Part shown: positions 44,167-53,499 of the stretch, one piece after another
Layout of the letters: the number at the start of each line of letters is the position of its first letter
Numbering within the stretch: position 1 is the stretch's first letter
Origin: Shinella sumterensis
Lineage (GTDB): Bacteria > Pseudomonadota > Alphaproteobacteria > Rhizobiales > Rhizobiaceae
NCBI RefSeq assembly: GCF_004514425.2
Contig: NZ_MYFN02000005.1
Coordinates: forward strand, 62,001-126,000
DNA length: 64,000 nt
Reading direction: 5' to 3'
Notes under the pieces: model-generated
The model's database searches: none
Told to the model about the DNA's origin: nothing
Seen by the model: the letters and a program-made list of their open reading frames with translations, nothing else
Position numbers and translations under genes: made by a program

Positions 44167-45051
44167 TCAGGCCTGGTCGCGCGCCAGCACGAAATCGTGT
44201 TTGACCTCCCAGAATTCGCCGTCGAATTCATAGGCCTTCGCGCGGGCCGGATCGTTTACCCGGTCGAATTTCGCCAGCAGGCTTTCCTTGACCCCGAACA
44301 CCGCATCCGAATGGATATAGGGATCGTCAGGGTCGAAGATATGCGTCGTCAGCGTCTCGAACCCGTCAGCGCTGATGATGTAGTGCAGGTGCGCCGGGCG
44401 GTAGGGGTGGCGGCCGAGATGGCCGAGCAGCTGCCCGACCGGGCCGTCGTCCGGGATCGGATAGTATTTCGGCTTCACGGCGCGGAACCAGTAATGCCCG
44501 TCCGGCCCGGTGCGGAAGATGCCGCGCAGATTGAAATCCGGCTGGATACCTTTCTGCTGCACATCGTAGAAACCCTCGTCATTGGCCTGCCAGACATCGA
44601 TGACGGCATCGGCGATCGGCTTGCCCTCGGTATCGAGGATACGTCCCTCGATGACCATGTCCTCGCCCTTGCTGTCGAGGCAGATATTGGCGCCCATCGG
44701 CAGTTCCGGCGCGTCGGCGACGTGGAACGGGCCGAGCACCGTGCTTTCCGACGCGCCGGAGGGCTTTCGGTTGTTGATCGCGTCCACCAGCATCGACACG
44801 CCCAGCACGTCCGACAGCAGGATGAATTCCTGCCGCCATTCGTTGCACATCTGGCCGGTGCGGGTGAGGAAGAGGATCGCCTCCATCCATTCCTCCTGCG
44901 TCGGCTCCAGTTCCTTCACCGCCTCGTGCAGCTTGCGGGTGATCACCTCCATCACCGCCTTCAGGCGCGCGTCCCTGGCGCCGGCATTGCGGCCGGTCAC
45001 GACCTCGACGGAGTTCTCCTCGGTGAAATAACCCTTCTCATGCGCTTCCAT
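44167..45051 (-). CDS. Intradiol dioxygenase, hydroxyquinol 1,2-dioxygenase type (copy 2)
   Basis: The 294-residue protein is an iron(III) intradiol ring-cleavage enzyme with the N-terminal helical domain of the catechol dioxygenase family. Iron ligands are recognisable: a tyrosine in DEGFYDVQQ, a tyrosine in YYPIPDDGPVGQLLG and two histidines in RPAHLHYIIS. The DDGPVGQLL block and length fit hydroxyquinol 1,2-dioxygenases, which produce maleylacetate. It closes a nine-gene operon, seven bases after the FAD monooxygenase gene, and is paralogous to the dioxygenase at 52556-53416. A catechol or substituted catechol preference is possible, given two copies. Confidence 0.87.
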   Translation of the reverse strand: MEAHEKGYFTEENSVEVVTGRNAGARDARLKAVMEVITRKLHEAVKELEPTQEEWMEAILFLTRTGQMCNEWRQEFILLSDVLGVSMLVDAINNRKPSGASESTVLGPFHVADAPELPMGANICLDSKGEDMVIEGRILDTEGKPIADAVIDVWQANDEGFYDVQQKGIQPDFNLRGIFRTGPDGHYWFRAVKPKYYPIPDDGPVGQLLGHLGRHPYRPAHLHYIISADGFETLTTHIFDPDDPYIHSDAVFGVKESLLAKFDRVNDPARAKAYEFDGEFWEVKHDFVLARDQA

Positions 45052-45058
45052 CGTCGCC

Positions 45059-46813
45059 TCACAGATCCAGAATTGTCTTCAGCACACGGCGCAGTTCGCC
45101 GGCGGGGTCGGCCACCAGCCCTTCCGAGCGCCATGCGACATGATGATCGGGCCGGACCAGCACGACGCCGGCATCGCCCACCTCGCGGGCACGCGCCCAG
45201 TCGCCGTAATGATCCTGCCAGGTCTGCCGCGGCCCGATGACATGGGCCACGAGCGGCAGGCCAAGCTCCGCCGACAGCGTCTCGGCCGCATCGACCCAGG
45301 CCTGCCCGCCGATACCCGTCAGGAGCGTGAACTTGCCGTGGCCGCACAGATCGAGCGTAGAGGCCTTGCGGTTGCCCTCGCCGAACAGCCAGGCATGCGG
45401 CAGGCGCGCGCCGGGCCAGGTGGTCTGCTCGAAATGCAGTTCCGGATTGCGGGTGAAGGCCGGCTCGGGTTGGCCATCGGTCGCGATGCCTGCGGATTTG
45501 TAGCGGTGGTTCATCTCCACGCCATGGGCATCGAATTCATAGACCTTGAAGGCGATCGCCTCGCGCAGCGCCGCGCGCTGGCTTTCGGCGGCACTTCCGT
45601 CCTCGCAGCGGCGGTCCATGTTCTCCTGCATCTTCACCGGATCGATGGAATCCAACAGGCCGAGCGCGCCGAAGATCGGGCCGAATTCCTCGATCGACTG
45701 GTTGGCGCGCGTGACGATCTGCCTGGCGACCGGCGCGCGCTCTTCCGTGTAGGTTTCGAGCAGGCCGGGGCCGGCCTGGCCCTTCAGCACCATGGCGAGC
45801 TTCCAGGCGAGGTTGAAACCGTCCTGGATCGAGGTGTTGGAACCGAGCCCGTTCGACGGCGGGTGGCGATGGATCGCGTCGCCCATGCAGAAGACGCGAC
45901 CCTTCTGGGTTCGGGTGGCGTAGCAGTTGTTGACCGTCCAGGTGGAGACCGAGGTGATCTCGATGTCGATATCGGGATCGCCGATCAGGTCGCGGGCCAC
46001 ACCCTCGGCAAAGGCGTTGTCGACATCGGGCACGCCCTGGCTGATGTCATAACCCCAGTTGATCAGCCACTCGTTCCACGGCCGGATCATGCGCACGAGG
46101 CCCATGCCGATGCCGCCGACATTCGAGCCCGGCTGCAGCACCCAGTAGAGCACCGAGGGGCGATGCGCGACGTAGCGGGTGAGGTCGGCCTTGAACAGGA
46201 TGTTCATCGAGCCGGCGACACCCATCTTGCCCTCGAAGGGCAGGCCGAGATGCTGCGCGACCAGCGAATTGCCGCCATCGGCGCCGACCAGGTATTTCGA
46301 GCGGACGGTGAAGTCCTTGCCGGTCAGCCGGTCGCGGCAGGTGGTCGTCACGCCCTCGGCGTCCTGCACGTGGCTGACATATTCCGTCGACATGCGCGCC
46401 TGCGTGCCGCGCGCGCAGGCGGTCTTGAACAAAAGCGGCTCCATGAAGGTCTGCGGCAGGTCGTTCATCTCGCTCGGCGAGGAGAGCAGATGCTCGGCCT
46501 TGGACGTCGGATGGGTGCCCCAGGTCTTGAGACGGCCGAGTTCCTCGCCGGCAATCGCGGTGCAGAACACGTTCTCGCCCATGATCTCCTGCGGGCTGGC
46601 ATGGAGGTAGCCTTCCGCCTCGACCTCGCGGCCGAGATCGCGCAGCACCTCCATGGTCCGTTGGTTGGTGATGTGGGCGCGCGGCGTGTTGGCCAGCCAG
46701 CGGTAACGGTTGATCGCCATGTTCTCGACGCCGTAGCTCGCAAGCAGCGCGGCGGTCGCCGAGCCGGCGGGGCCGGTTCCGATGATCAGGACGTCGGTTT
46801 CGATATCGGCCAT
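45059..46813 (-). CDS. FAD-dependent aromatic monooxygenase (TfdB/PheA family)
   Basis: The 584-residue protein is a single-component flavin hydroxylase. The FAD motif GTGPAGSATAALLASYG begins at residue 12, the NADPH/FAD DG motif is seen in YLVGADGGNSLVAQHLG, and the second FAD motif GRVFCMGDAIHRHPPSNGLG near residue 305. The C-terminal thioredoxin-like domain of phenol hydroxylases is present. Its relatives hydroxylate phenols, chlorophenols or resorcinol. In this operon, encoding hydroxyquinol dioxygenases and maleylacetate reductase, conversion of a resorcinol-like phenol to hydroxyquinol is the favoured role. The ATG overlaps the upstream permease stop (TGATG). Confidence 0.88.
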   Translation of the reverse strand: MADIETDVLIIGTGPAGSATAALLASYGVENMAINRYRWLANTPRAHITNQRTMEVLRDLGREVEAEGYLHASPQEIMGENVFCTAIAGEELGRLKTWGTHPTSKAEHLLSSPSEMNDLPQTFMEPLLFKTACARGTQARMSTEYVSHVQDAEGVTTTCRDRLTGKDFTVRSKYLVGADGGNSLVAQHLGLPFEGKMGVAGSMNILFKADLTRYVAHRPSVLYWVLQPGSNVGGIGMGLVRMIRPWNEWLINWGYDISQGVPDVDNAFAEGVARDLIGDPDIDIEITSVSTWTVNNCYATRTQKGRVFCMGDAIHRHPPSNGLGSNTSIQDGFNLAWKLAMVLKGQAGPGLLETYTEERAPVARQIVTRANQSIEEFGPIFGALGLLDSIDPVKMQENMDRRCEDGSAAESQRAALREAIAFKVYEFDAHGVEMNHRYKSAGIATDGQPEPAFTRNPELHFEQTTWPGARLPHAWLFGEGNRKASTLDLCGHGKFTLLTGIGGQAWVDAAETLSAELGLPLVAHVIGPRQTWQDHYGDWARAREVGDAGVVLVRPDHHVAWRSEGLVADPAGELRRVLKTILDL

Positions 46814-47898
46814 CAGTCACTCCCTCTGATGTCTTTGGGTTTGGGCTGGCCCGCCAGGATACGGCGGACAGGAAAAAGCTGGAGTCCGGTGCGGTCGGCA
46901 AACAGGCCCCACAGGCCGCGCGGCGCAAACAGCATGATCAGGATGCCGATGAGGCCGAGGATCAGCAGATACCAGGAGCCGTAATCGGCCAGCAGGCTCT
47001 GCAGGATGTAGAACACGATGACGCCGACGATCGGCCCCTCGATCGTGCCGATGCCGCCGATCACCACGATGAAGATCACATAGGCGGTCCAGTCGGGAAC
47101 CGAGAAGGCGGCATCCGGCGAAATGCGCGCCTTCTGCACATAGATCAGCGCACCGGCAAGGCCCGTCGCGAGTGCGGCCACCAGATAGACGAACGACTTC
47201 GTCCAGGTCGGATCAACGCCGACGGAGCGGGCCGCCTCGCGGTTGTCGCGCACCGCCGCAAGCCCCAGGCCCTGCTTCGAGCGCAGCAGCTTGTAGATCG
47301 AACCGATGGTGACGACGGCCAGGAAGAGCGCCAGCCAGTAGCAGACGATATCGGTGGCCTGCGGCCCCCGCACGCCGAGCAGATCGGCGACGAAACGCAC
47401 GCCGACCATGTCGCGCGTGGCACCGGACGGCAGCGAGGTGCCGGTTCCACCGCCGAGCGCCTTCCACTGCGCCAGCGACAGCCGTACGATCTCGGCGATG
47501 ACCCAGGTGCCGATGGCGAAATAGGCGCCTTGCAGGCGGAAGACGAAGAAGGCCGTGGGCACCGACAGCGCCAGCGCCGCAAGCCCGCCAAGCAGGATCG
47601 CCGCCATCGGGTCCATGCCGAGCAGACTGACGCCGGCAAACATCGCATAGGCGCCGAAGCCGACAAAGGCCTGCTGCCCGACGGAGACGAGGCCGGCATA
47701 ACCGGCAAGCAGGTTCCAGCATTGCGCCAGCACCAGCATGGTCAGGATGAAGAACAGATCCTGCACGACCGAACGCGACACGAAGAGCGGTGCGGCAAAG
47801 GCGAGCGCCACGAGCGCGAGGATCGCCAGCATCGAAACGGCGGAGCCTCGGGTGCGAGTCGAAACGGTCCAGGAGGATGCGGAAAGATGATCGCTCAT
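46813..47898 (-). CDS. Branched-chain-amino-acid-type ABC permease (LivM-like), importer 1
   Basis: The 361-residue membrane protein has about ten hydrophobic segments and the LivM block NLLAGYAGLVSVGQQAFVGFGAY near residue 70, then FRLQGAYFAIGTWVIAEI and AAVRDNREAARSVGVDP, the cytoplasmic coupling loop. With LivH, LivG, LivF and a binding protein it forms a full importer. In this operon the substrate is likely an aromatic acid or phenol rather than an amino acid. The ATG at 47898 is separated by one base from the livH stop. Confidence 0.9.
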   Translation of the reverse strand: MSDHLSASSWTVSTRTRGSAVSMLAILALVALAFAAPLFVSRSVVQDLFFILTMLVLAQCWNLLAGYAGLVSVGQQAFVGFGAYAMFAGVSLLGMDPMAAILLGGLAALALSVPTAFFVFRLQGAYFAIGTWVIAEIVRLSLAQWKALGGGTGTSLPSGATRDMVGVRFVADLLGVRGPQATDIVCYWLALFLAVVTIGSIYKLLRSKQGLGLAAVRDNREAARSVGVDPTWTKSFVYLVAALATGLAGALIYVQKARISPDAAFSVPDWTAYVIFIVVIGGIGTIEGPIVGVIVFYILQSLLADYGSWYLLILGLIGILIMLFAPRGLWGLFADRTGLQLFPVRRILAGQPKPKDIRGSD

Positions 47899-47899
47899 G

Positions 47900-48763
47900 T
47901 CAGTCCACCGCCCGTGGAAAAAGGCCGCGCGGCCGCACAAGCAGCACCAGAAGGAAGGCGATGTGGCCCGCAAGGATCTGCCATTCCGGGTTGATTGCCG
48001 CGCCCACGGTCTGCGCGACGCCGATGATGATGCCGCCGGCCAATGTGCCCCAGAAGGAGCCGAGCCCGCCGATGATGACGGCCTCGAAGGCGTAGATCAG
48101 CCGTGCCGGCCCCATGGTCGGGTCAAAATTGGCGCGCGTGCCGAGATAGAGCGCGGCGATCGTCACCACCATCATGGCAAGCCCGGTGGCGGTGGCGAAG
48201 ATGCGCTCCGCGCGGATGCCCATCAGGCCGGCCGTCGCGCTGTCATCCGAGGTGGCGCGGAAGGCGCGGCCAAGCGAGGTACGATAGAAGACGAGGTTGA
48301 GCGCGACGATGACGCCGACCGCCGACAGGAAGGTGAGGAGCGGCATGGTGCCGATGCTGATGGGGCCGATCTGGAGCGACGCCGTTTCCAGCGCGCCCGC
48401 CGAGATCCGGCGGCTATCAGCCGAAAAGCCCTCGAGCAGGCCGTTCTGGATCACCACCGAAAGGCCGAACGTCACCAGCAGCGGCGGCAGGATATCGTTG
48501 CCGAGCGTGCGGTTGAGCACGAGGAATTGCAGCGCCCAGCCGAGCGCAAACATCACCGGCAGCGCGACTGCGGCAGCGATGAAGGGATTGAGGCCGAGCG
48601 CCGAAACGAGCAGCAGGATCAGGAAGGCAGCGAGCACGATCAGGTCGCCATGGGCGAGATTGACGAGCCGCATGATGCCGAAGACGAGGGCAAGGCCCGC
48701 CGCGAAGAGCGCGTAGAGCCCGCCGAGCAGGATGCCCTGAAGGATGGTGTCGAGCCAGCTCAT
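47900..48763 (-). CDS. Branched-chain-amino-acid-type ABC permease (LivH-like), importer 1
   Basis: The 287-residue membrane protein starts with the LivH hallmark LDTILQGILLGGLYALFAAGLAL followed by GIMRLVNLAHGDLIVLAAF; the loop RAFRATSDDSATAGLMGI and the block IYAFEAVIIGGLGSFWGTL complete the picture. It partners the LivM-like protein encoded next. The ATG at 48763 overlaps the stop of the LivF-like gene (ATGA). Confidence 0.9.
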   Translation of the reverse strand: MSWLDTILQGILLGGLYALFAAGLALVFGIMRLVNLAHGDLIVLAAFLILLLVSALGLNPFIAAAVALPVMFALGWALQFLVLNRTLGNDILPPLLVTFGLSVVIQNGLLEGFSADSRRISAGALETASLQIGPISIGTMPLLTFLSAVGVIVALNLVFYRTSLGRAFRATSDDSATAGLMGIRAERIFATATGLAMMVVTIAALYLGTRANFDPTMGPARLIYAFEAVIIGGLGSFWGTLAGGIIIGVAQTVGAAINPEWQILAGHIAFLLVLLVRPRGLFPRAVD

Positions 48764-49470
48764 CGCGCATGCGCTCCGAAATAGGCGGCGTGGATATCCT
48801 CGCGGCTCAGCGTCGCCGGCGTGCCCGAAAGCGTCACCCGTCCCTCCATCATGCAATAGACCCGGTCGGCCACCTTCAGCGCCTGGCCGATATCCTGCTC
48901 GATGATGACGATGGATGCGCCCGTTGCGCGGATCTTCGGAAAGGCCGCGTAAATGTCCCTGACGACGACGGGGGCCAGCCCGAGGCTCACCTCGTCGCAG
49001 AGCAGCACGCGCGGATTGGACATCAGCCCGCGGCCGATCGCGACCATCTGCTGCTGCCCGCCTGACAGAGCCGTGCCCGGCTGGTGGCGGCGCTCCTTCA
49101 GCACGGGAAAAAGGTCGTAGATGCTGTCGAGCGACCAGGCGCCGTTGCCGACGCGGCCGTATTTGCCGATCAGCAGGTTTTCCTCGACGGAAAGCGATGG
49201 AAAGAGACGGCGGCCTTCCGGCACCATGGCGATGCCCAGTTGAAGGACATCGGGCGCGGCAAGCGCGCCGATCTCCCGGCCATCAAAGCGGATCTGTCCC
49301 GGAACATTGCGGATGAGGCCGGAAATCGAGCGCAGCAGGGTCGACTTGCCCGCACCGTTGGCGCCGATCACGGCGACCGTCTCGCTTTCGTCGAGCGCGA
49401 TATCGACGCCGAACAAGGCCTGGAAATCACCGTAGAAGGCCGTCAGGCCATGGGTCTCGAGCAGCGCCAT
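48760..49470 (-). CDS. ABC transporter ATPase (LivF-like), importer 1
   Basis: The 236-residue ATPase has Walker [10 protein letters not shown] near residue 36, signature [15 protein letters not shown] and Walker B VLLCDEVSLGLAP, with the LivF-type [19 protein letters not shown]. It starts with a TGATG overlap at the end of the LivG-like gene. It powers importer 1 together with the LivG-like subunit. Confidence 0.92.
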   Translation of the reverse strand: MALLETHGLTAFYGDFQALFGVDIALDESETVAVIGANGAGKSTLLRSISGLIRNVPGQIRFDGREIGALAAPDVLQLGIAMVPEGRRLFPSLSVEENLLIGKYGRVGNGAWSLDSIYDLFPVLKERRHQPGTALSGGQQQMVAIGRGLMSNPRVLLCDEVSLGLAPVVVRDIYAAFPKIRATGASIVIIEQDIGQALKVADRVYCMMEGRVTLSGTPATLSREDIHAAYFGAHAR

Positions 49471-50189
49471 CACACATCGATCCCGAGATAGATTTCGCGC
49501 ACATCCCTGGACGCCATGATGGTCTGAGGATCGCCGTCGCCGATCACCCGGCCGAAATGCAGGACGACGAGACGGCTGACCACCGAATTGAGCGCATGCA
49601 GCACATGCTCCACCCAGATGATCGAGACGCCGCGCCGGTGGATGGCGCGGATCGTTTCCACCAGCTCCTGACATTCCCCTTCCGTCAGCCCGCCGGCGAT
49701 CTCGTCGAGCAGGAGGATTTTCGGTTCTGTAGCGAGCGCCCGGGCAAGCTCGAGACGCTTGCGCTGCAACAGCCCGAGGCTTCCGGCGGGCTGGTTTGCC
49801 TTGGGGTAGAGCCCGGTCTCGACGAGAATGTCGGCGCAGCGGTCGCCCACCTCCTTCTCGGTCTTGCGCGAGCCGAAGGCGCCGGCGACCAGCAGGTTCT
49901 CGAACACCGTCAGCTTTTCGAAGGGTTGCGGGATCTGGAACGTCCGTCCGACGCCGGCCAGGCACCGCGCCATCGGCGGCTGGCGCGTCACGTCCTCGCC
50001 AGCGAAGCGGATCGTGCCGGCATCGACGCGGATATTGCCGGTGATGAGGTTGAACAGCGTCGACTTGCCCGCACCGTTCGGCCCGATCACGCCGAGCGCC
50101 TCGCCCTTTTCCAGCGCAAACGAAATCCGGTCGGCGACCTTGAGTGCGCCGAAGCTTTTCGAGACCTGGTCGAGGGCGAGGATGGGCAT
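49470..50189 (-). CDS. ABC transporter ATPase (LivG-like), importer 1
   Basis: The 239-residue ATPase has Walker A GPNGAGKST near residue 36, the LivG-type GVGRTFQIPQPFEKLTVFENL, the signature region [15 protein letters not shown] (a variant usual for LivG proteins of this kind) and Walker [16 protein letters not shown]. It starts four bases after the binding-protein stop. Confidence 0.92.
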   Translation of the reverse strand: MPILALDQVSKSFGALKVADRISFALEKGEALGVIGPNGAGKSTLFNLITGNIRVDAGTIRFAGEDVTRQPPMARCLAGVGRTFQIPQPFEKLTVFENLLVAGAFGSRKTEKEVGDRCADILVETGLYPKANQPAGSLGLLQRKRLELARALATEPKILLLDEIAGGLTEGECQELVETIRAIHRRGVSIIWVEHVLHALNSVVSRLVVLHFGRVIGDGDPQTIMASRDVREIYLGIDV

Positions 50190-50192
50190 GGC

Positions 50193-51476
50193 TCAGCCGA
50201 TCGCTTCCATCTTGCCGCCGGTCGGAATGTTCGGCGCCGTCTGGTTGTCGACGATGACCAAGTCGTAGCCGCCGCCGTCCTTGAGGCGCCACTGGCCGCC
50301 GACCAGCGGCGTCTTGGCGACATTCTTGCCGGCAAAGGGCGGCAGGTTGGCGCCATCCCAGGCCACCTTGCCGACGATCGTCTCGATATTGGAGGCGGCG
50401 ATGGCGGCAATCACCGCTTCGCTGTCGGTCGGATCGGCGCGCTTCATCACATCGACGGCGACCTCGAACAGCGCATGGACGAAGCCGATGGGCTGGGTCC
50501 AGGGCCGGCCGGTGGCCTTGGTGAAGCCCTCCGCCAGTTCACCGGCGCTCTGGCCGGTCAGCGACGATTTGAAGGGATGGCTCGCCGACCACCAGACTTC
50601 GCAGGACAGGTTATGGCCGTTTTTGCCGAGCGCCTCCAGTGCCTGCGGAAACAGGATCGCCTTTCCGATGGACGCGACCTTGGGCTTGAAGCCCTGCTGC
50701 TGCGCCTGGTTCCAGAAAGTGGTGAAATCGGGCGGGATCATCACGCCCGTGATGACATCGCTGCCGTCGGACTTGAAGGCGTTGATCTGGGCGGAAAAGT
50801 CGTCGGTCAGGTTCTGGTAGCGGCCGGGATCGTTGAGGCTGTAGCCGAGCTTCTCCAGCACCGGCGGGAAGCCCACGGCCTTGTCGCCCCAGGCGTTGCC
50901 GTCGCCGTCGTTGGGAAACAGGCCGCCGACCTTCTTGTTGGTCTCAAGCTGTCCCCACATGTTGGTATAGACGGCGATGACGTCTTCCAGCCCCCAGAAG
51001 AAATGGAAGGCGCTGTTGAACGGCTTCCACGAGGCCGGGTCGCCCGGATTGGCCTGCTGGCCGATGAACCAGGGCTGCCAGGGCGCGGCCGTCGAAATGC
51101 AGGGCACCTCCTCCGCCTCGCAGGTCGTGGCCACGGGATTGGTCGTCTCGGGCGTCGAGGCCACGAGCACGAGATTGACCTCGTCGCTGACGATCAGTTC
51201 CTTGGCGACCTCGGCCGCGCGATTCGGGTTGGACTGGCTGTCCTTCACCACAACTTCGTAATTCAGGCCCGCCGCCTTGGTGGCGGCCATGAAGCCATCG
51301 ATGATGAACTTGTCGGCCTCGGCGAACGCGGCGAGCGGGCCGGTCTGCGGGCTGACATAGCCGAGCTTGATCGGCGCGCCCTGGGCCAGGGCCGGCATGG
51401 CGAGGCCGGATGTCGCCGCCAATGCGCCCGTGGCGGCTGCGGATTTCAGCAAGTCACGTCTCGTAAGCATATTCAT
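50193..51476 (-). CDS. Periplasmic substrate-binding protein (type 1, Tat signal), importer 1
   Basis: The 427-residue protein has a twin-arginine signal (TRRDLLKSAAATGALAAT) ending near MPALAQ at about residue 32, followed by a Leu/Ile/Val-type binding domain ([59 protein letters not shown]). The ATG at 51476 follows GGGAGGAGG. Similar proteins in aromatic operons bind benzoate-like or phenolic compounds. It is paralogous to the binding protein at 61667-62965. Confidence 0.9.
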   Translation of the reverse strand: MNMLTRRDLLKSAAATGALAATSGLAMPALAQGAPIKLGYVSPQTGPLAAFAEADKFIIDGFMAATKAAGLNYEVVVKDSQSNPNRAAEVAKELIVSDEVNLVLVASTPETTNPVATTCEAEEVPCISTAAPWQPWFIGQQANPGDPASWKPFNSAFHFFWGLEDVIAVYTNMWGQLETNKKVGGLFPNDGDGNAWGDKAVGFPPVLEKLGYSLNDPGRYQNLTDDFSAQINAFKSDGSDVITGVMIPPDFTTFWNQAQQQGFKPKVASIGKAILFPQALEALGKNGHNLSCEVWWSASHPFKSSLTGQSAGELAEGFTKATGRPWTQPIGFVHALFEVAVDVMKRADPTDSEAVIAAIAASNIETIVGKVAWDGANLPPFAGKNVAKTPLVGGQWRLKDGGGYDLVIVDNQTAPNIPTGGKMEAIG

Positions 51477-51494
51477 TCCTCCTCCCAAAAGAAT

Positions 51495-52559
51495 TCAATA
51501 TGGCGGTCGTGTTCCGCTCCAGGCGTCCTGTAACAGTGCGCGGATCGCCGTACGGTCGATCGGGCGCGGATTGGAATAGGGGTTCCTGGTGGCGATATCG
51601 GCGGCGCGGTCGAGATCGGCCTCGCTGAGGCCGAAATCCTTCAGCGCCATCGGCGAGCCGATGGATTTCGCGAAATCGTAGAGCGCCCGCCCGGGTGTCG
51701 CGCCGCCGAAAATGTCGGAAATCGGCGTCATCAACTCCGGCACCGCCGAGGCGTTGAAGCCGATCGTGTGCGGCAGCATGATGGAATGGGTCTCGGCATG
51801 CGGCGTGTCGAAGCTGCCGCCCAGCGTGTGGCAGATCTTGTGATGCAGCGACATCGAAATCTGGCCGAGGACGGTGCCGCAGAGCCAGGCGCCGTAAAGC
51901 GCCTTCTCGCGCGCCGCGCCATCGCGCGGACTGTCGATCAGGGCCGGCAGGGCCTCCTTGAGCGCGCGAATGCCGTCGATGCTCATCATCGTCGTGATGG
52001 GATTGCGATCCGGCGCGTAGAGCCCTTCGGCCGCATGCGCGATGGCGTTCAGGCCGCTGGTGACGCTCATGCCGACGGGCAGGCCGAGCGTCAGCTGCGG
52101 ATCGTAGATCACCACTTCCGGCGTGATTTTCGGGCTGCGGACGGTGGTTTTGACGCCGTTCTCCGTCTGGCCGAGGATCGGCGTGACTTCGGAGCCGGCA
52201 TAGGTGGTGGGTATCACGATCTGCTGAATATCCGTGCGATAAGCCATGGCCTTGCCGAGCCCGGTCGTCGAGCCGCCGCCGAGCGAGACGACGCAATCGG
52301 CGCCGAGCTCGGCCGCACGCGCGACGGCGCGCTCGGTCACATCGACGGGCGTATGCATGGTGGCCTCGGTGAAGGTGCCGACCGAAAGCGGCCCGAGCCG
52401 CTTCGACAGCGCCTCCGCATCGCCGGCCTGATGCGGCGTCGACAGCACGAGCGCGCGTCGGCAGTCCAGCGCCTCCACCCATTTGCCGACATCGCCGCTC
52501 GCCCCGTTGCCGAAGACGATACGGGCCGCACTTGCCTGATAGGTAAAGTCGAGTGTCAT
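51495..52559 (-). CDS. Maleylacetate reductase
   Basis: The 354-residue protein is an iron-type alcohol dehydrogenase family member of the maleylacetate reductase branch. It shows SLGGGSTTGLGKAMAYRTDI near residue 95, IPTTYAGSEVTPILGQTENGVK near residue 118 and SLHHKICHTLGGSFDTPHAETHSI near residue 240. The enzyme reduces maleylacetate, the product of hydroxyquinol cleavage, to 3-oxoadipate with NADH. Its ATG overlaps the stop of the hydroxyquinol dioxygenase gene, which is strong support. A 3-oxoadipate CoA-transferase is not in the window. Confidence 0.93.
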   Translation of the reverse strand: MTLDFTYQASAARIVFGNGASGDVGKWVEALDCRRALVLSTPHQAGDAEALSKRLGPLSVGTFTEATMHTPVDVTERAVARAAELGADCVVSLGGGSTTGLGKAMAYRTDIQQIVIPTTYAGSEVTPILGQTENGVKTTVRSPKITPEVVIYDPQLTLGLPVGMSVTSGLNAIAHAAEGLYAPDRNPITTMMSIDGIRALKEALPALIDSPRDGAAREKALYGAWLCGTVLGQISMSLHHKICHTLGGSFDTPHAETHSIMLPHTIGFNASAVPELMTPISDIFGGATPGRALYDFAKSIGSPMALKDFGLSEADLDRAADIATRNPYSNPRPIDRTAIRALLQDAWSGTRPPY

Positions 52560-53416
52560 GGCGTGCCGCGTCCCTTCTTCGCCCGGACCATGGTGAAGGT
52601 GAAGTCGAGCGTCGACGCATCTCCCTTCCCGGTCGGCTTGAATTCCCCGATCAGCTCGTCCTTCACGCCGAACAGCGCGTCCTGGCCGAGATGCGGATCG
52701 CTGCCGTCGTAGACATGCGTGCTGATCGTCTCGAAGCCGGCGGCCTTGATCAGGAAGTGGAGATGGGCGGGACGGCGCATGGCAAAACCCAGCCCGCCCA
52801 GCATCTGGCCCACGGGGCCGTCGCTGGGCACGGCATAGCCGCCCGGGCGCACGGTCTTGTAGCGGAAGCACCCCTGGCCATCGGTCGTGAAGATGCCGCG
52901 AAGGTTGAATTCCGGCTGCTGGTCCGGCTGCTGGTTCTCGTAGAAGCCTTCGCTGTTGGCCTGCCAGGTCTCGACCGTCGCGCCGGCGACGGGCTTGCCG
53001 TCGAGATCCCGCACATGGCCGCTGACGGACAGCACGGGGCCGACGCCATCGAGCGATATGTTGGCGTCGAGCGGCAGCCGCGGCGCATCGGCCCGGTAGA
53101 AGGGGCCGCGCACCGTGTTGGGGGTCGCGCCCTTCGGCCGGTTCGTGTTGATCTCCTCGACCAGCGCGGTCACGCCGAGCAGGTCGGAAAGCAGCACCCA
53201 TTCCTGCCGGCGGCCATCGCTGGCATGGCCGACATCGGTCAGGAATTCCATCGCCCGCCGCCAGTCGGCCTGCGAGGGACGCGTCTCCCGGATCAGCTTG
53301 TGCAGGTGCTCGATGAAGGGAACCATGAAGGCTTGCAGCGGTCCCGCGGCGTGCTTGTCGAGCCGCTCGGCAACGCGCTGCGCAGAGGTGCGCTCACTGA
53401 ACGATATGTCTGGCAT
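52556..53416 (-). CDS. Hydroxyquinol 1,2-dioxygenase (copy 1)
   Basis: The 286-residue intradiol dioxygenase has iron ligands in SEGFYENQQ (tyrosine), GGYAVPSDGPVGQMLG (tyrosine) and RPAHLHFLIK (two histidines). The N-terminal helical domain with LSDLLGVTALVEEINTNRP fits hydroxyquinol dioxygenases. It is the first gene of the nine-gene operon and overlaps the maleylacetate reductase gene, the partner that uses its product. The ATG at 53416 is preferred because GGGAGAAG lies just upstream; an ATG at 53428 is the alternative. It is divergent from LysR regulator 2. Confidence 0.92.
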   Translation of the reverse strand: MPDISFSERTSAQRVAERLDKHAAGPLQAFMVPFIEHLHKLIRETRPSQADWRRAMEFLTDVGHASDGRRQEWVLLSDLLGVTALVEEINTNRPKGATPNTVRGPFYRADAPRLPLDANISLDGVGPVLSVSGHVRDLDGKPVAGATVETWQANSEGFYENQQPDQQPEFNLRGIFTTDGQGCFRYKTVRPGGYAVPSDGPVGQMLGGLGFAMRRPAHLHFLIKAAGFETISTHVYDGSDPHLGQDALFGVKDELIGEFKPTGKGDASTLDFTFTMVRAKKGRGTP

Positions 53417-53478
53417 GACTTCTCCCATAACGAGAACCTAACAGGCCGAAACTGCGTACTTGATAATTTTTTCGGCGA

Positions 53479-53499
53479 TTTATATTCGTTATTGTTATG
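53479..53499. promoter_or_regulatory. Candidate LysR-type operator between hydroxyquinol dioxygenase and LysR 2
   Basis: Read on the minus strand the site begins CATAAC and ends ATATAAA, giving TA-R-C-R-A-N6-ATA with T-N11-A spacing. The same pattern is found at 43107-43124 and 63930-63951. It overlaps the start codon of the LysR gene and lies 63-83 bases upstream of the divergent operon. Confidence 0.45.

Noticed and set aside
46813-51476. A branched-chain amino acid importer for general nutrition
   Set aside because: The proteins are of that family, but the genes are enclosed in a continuous operon with aromatic enzymes, so an aromatic substrate is more likely.
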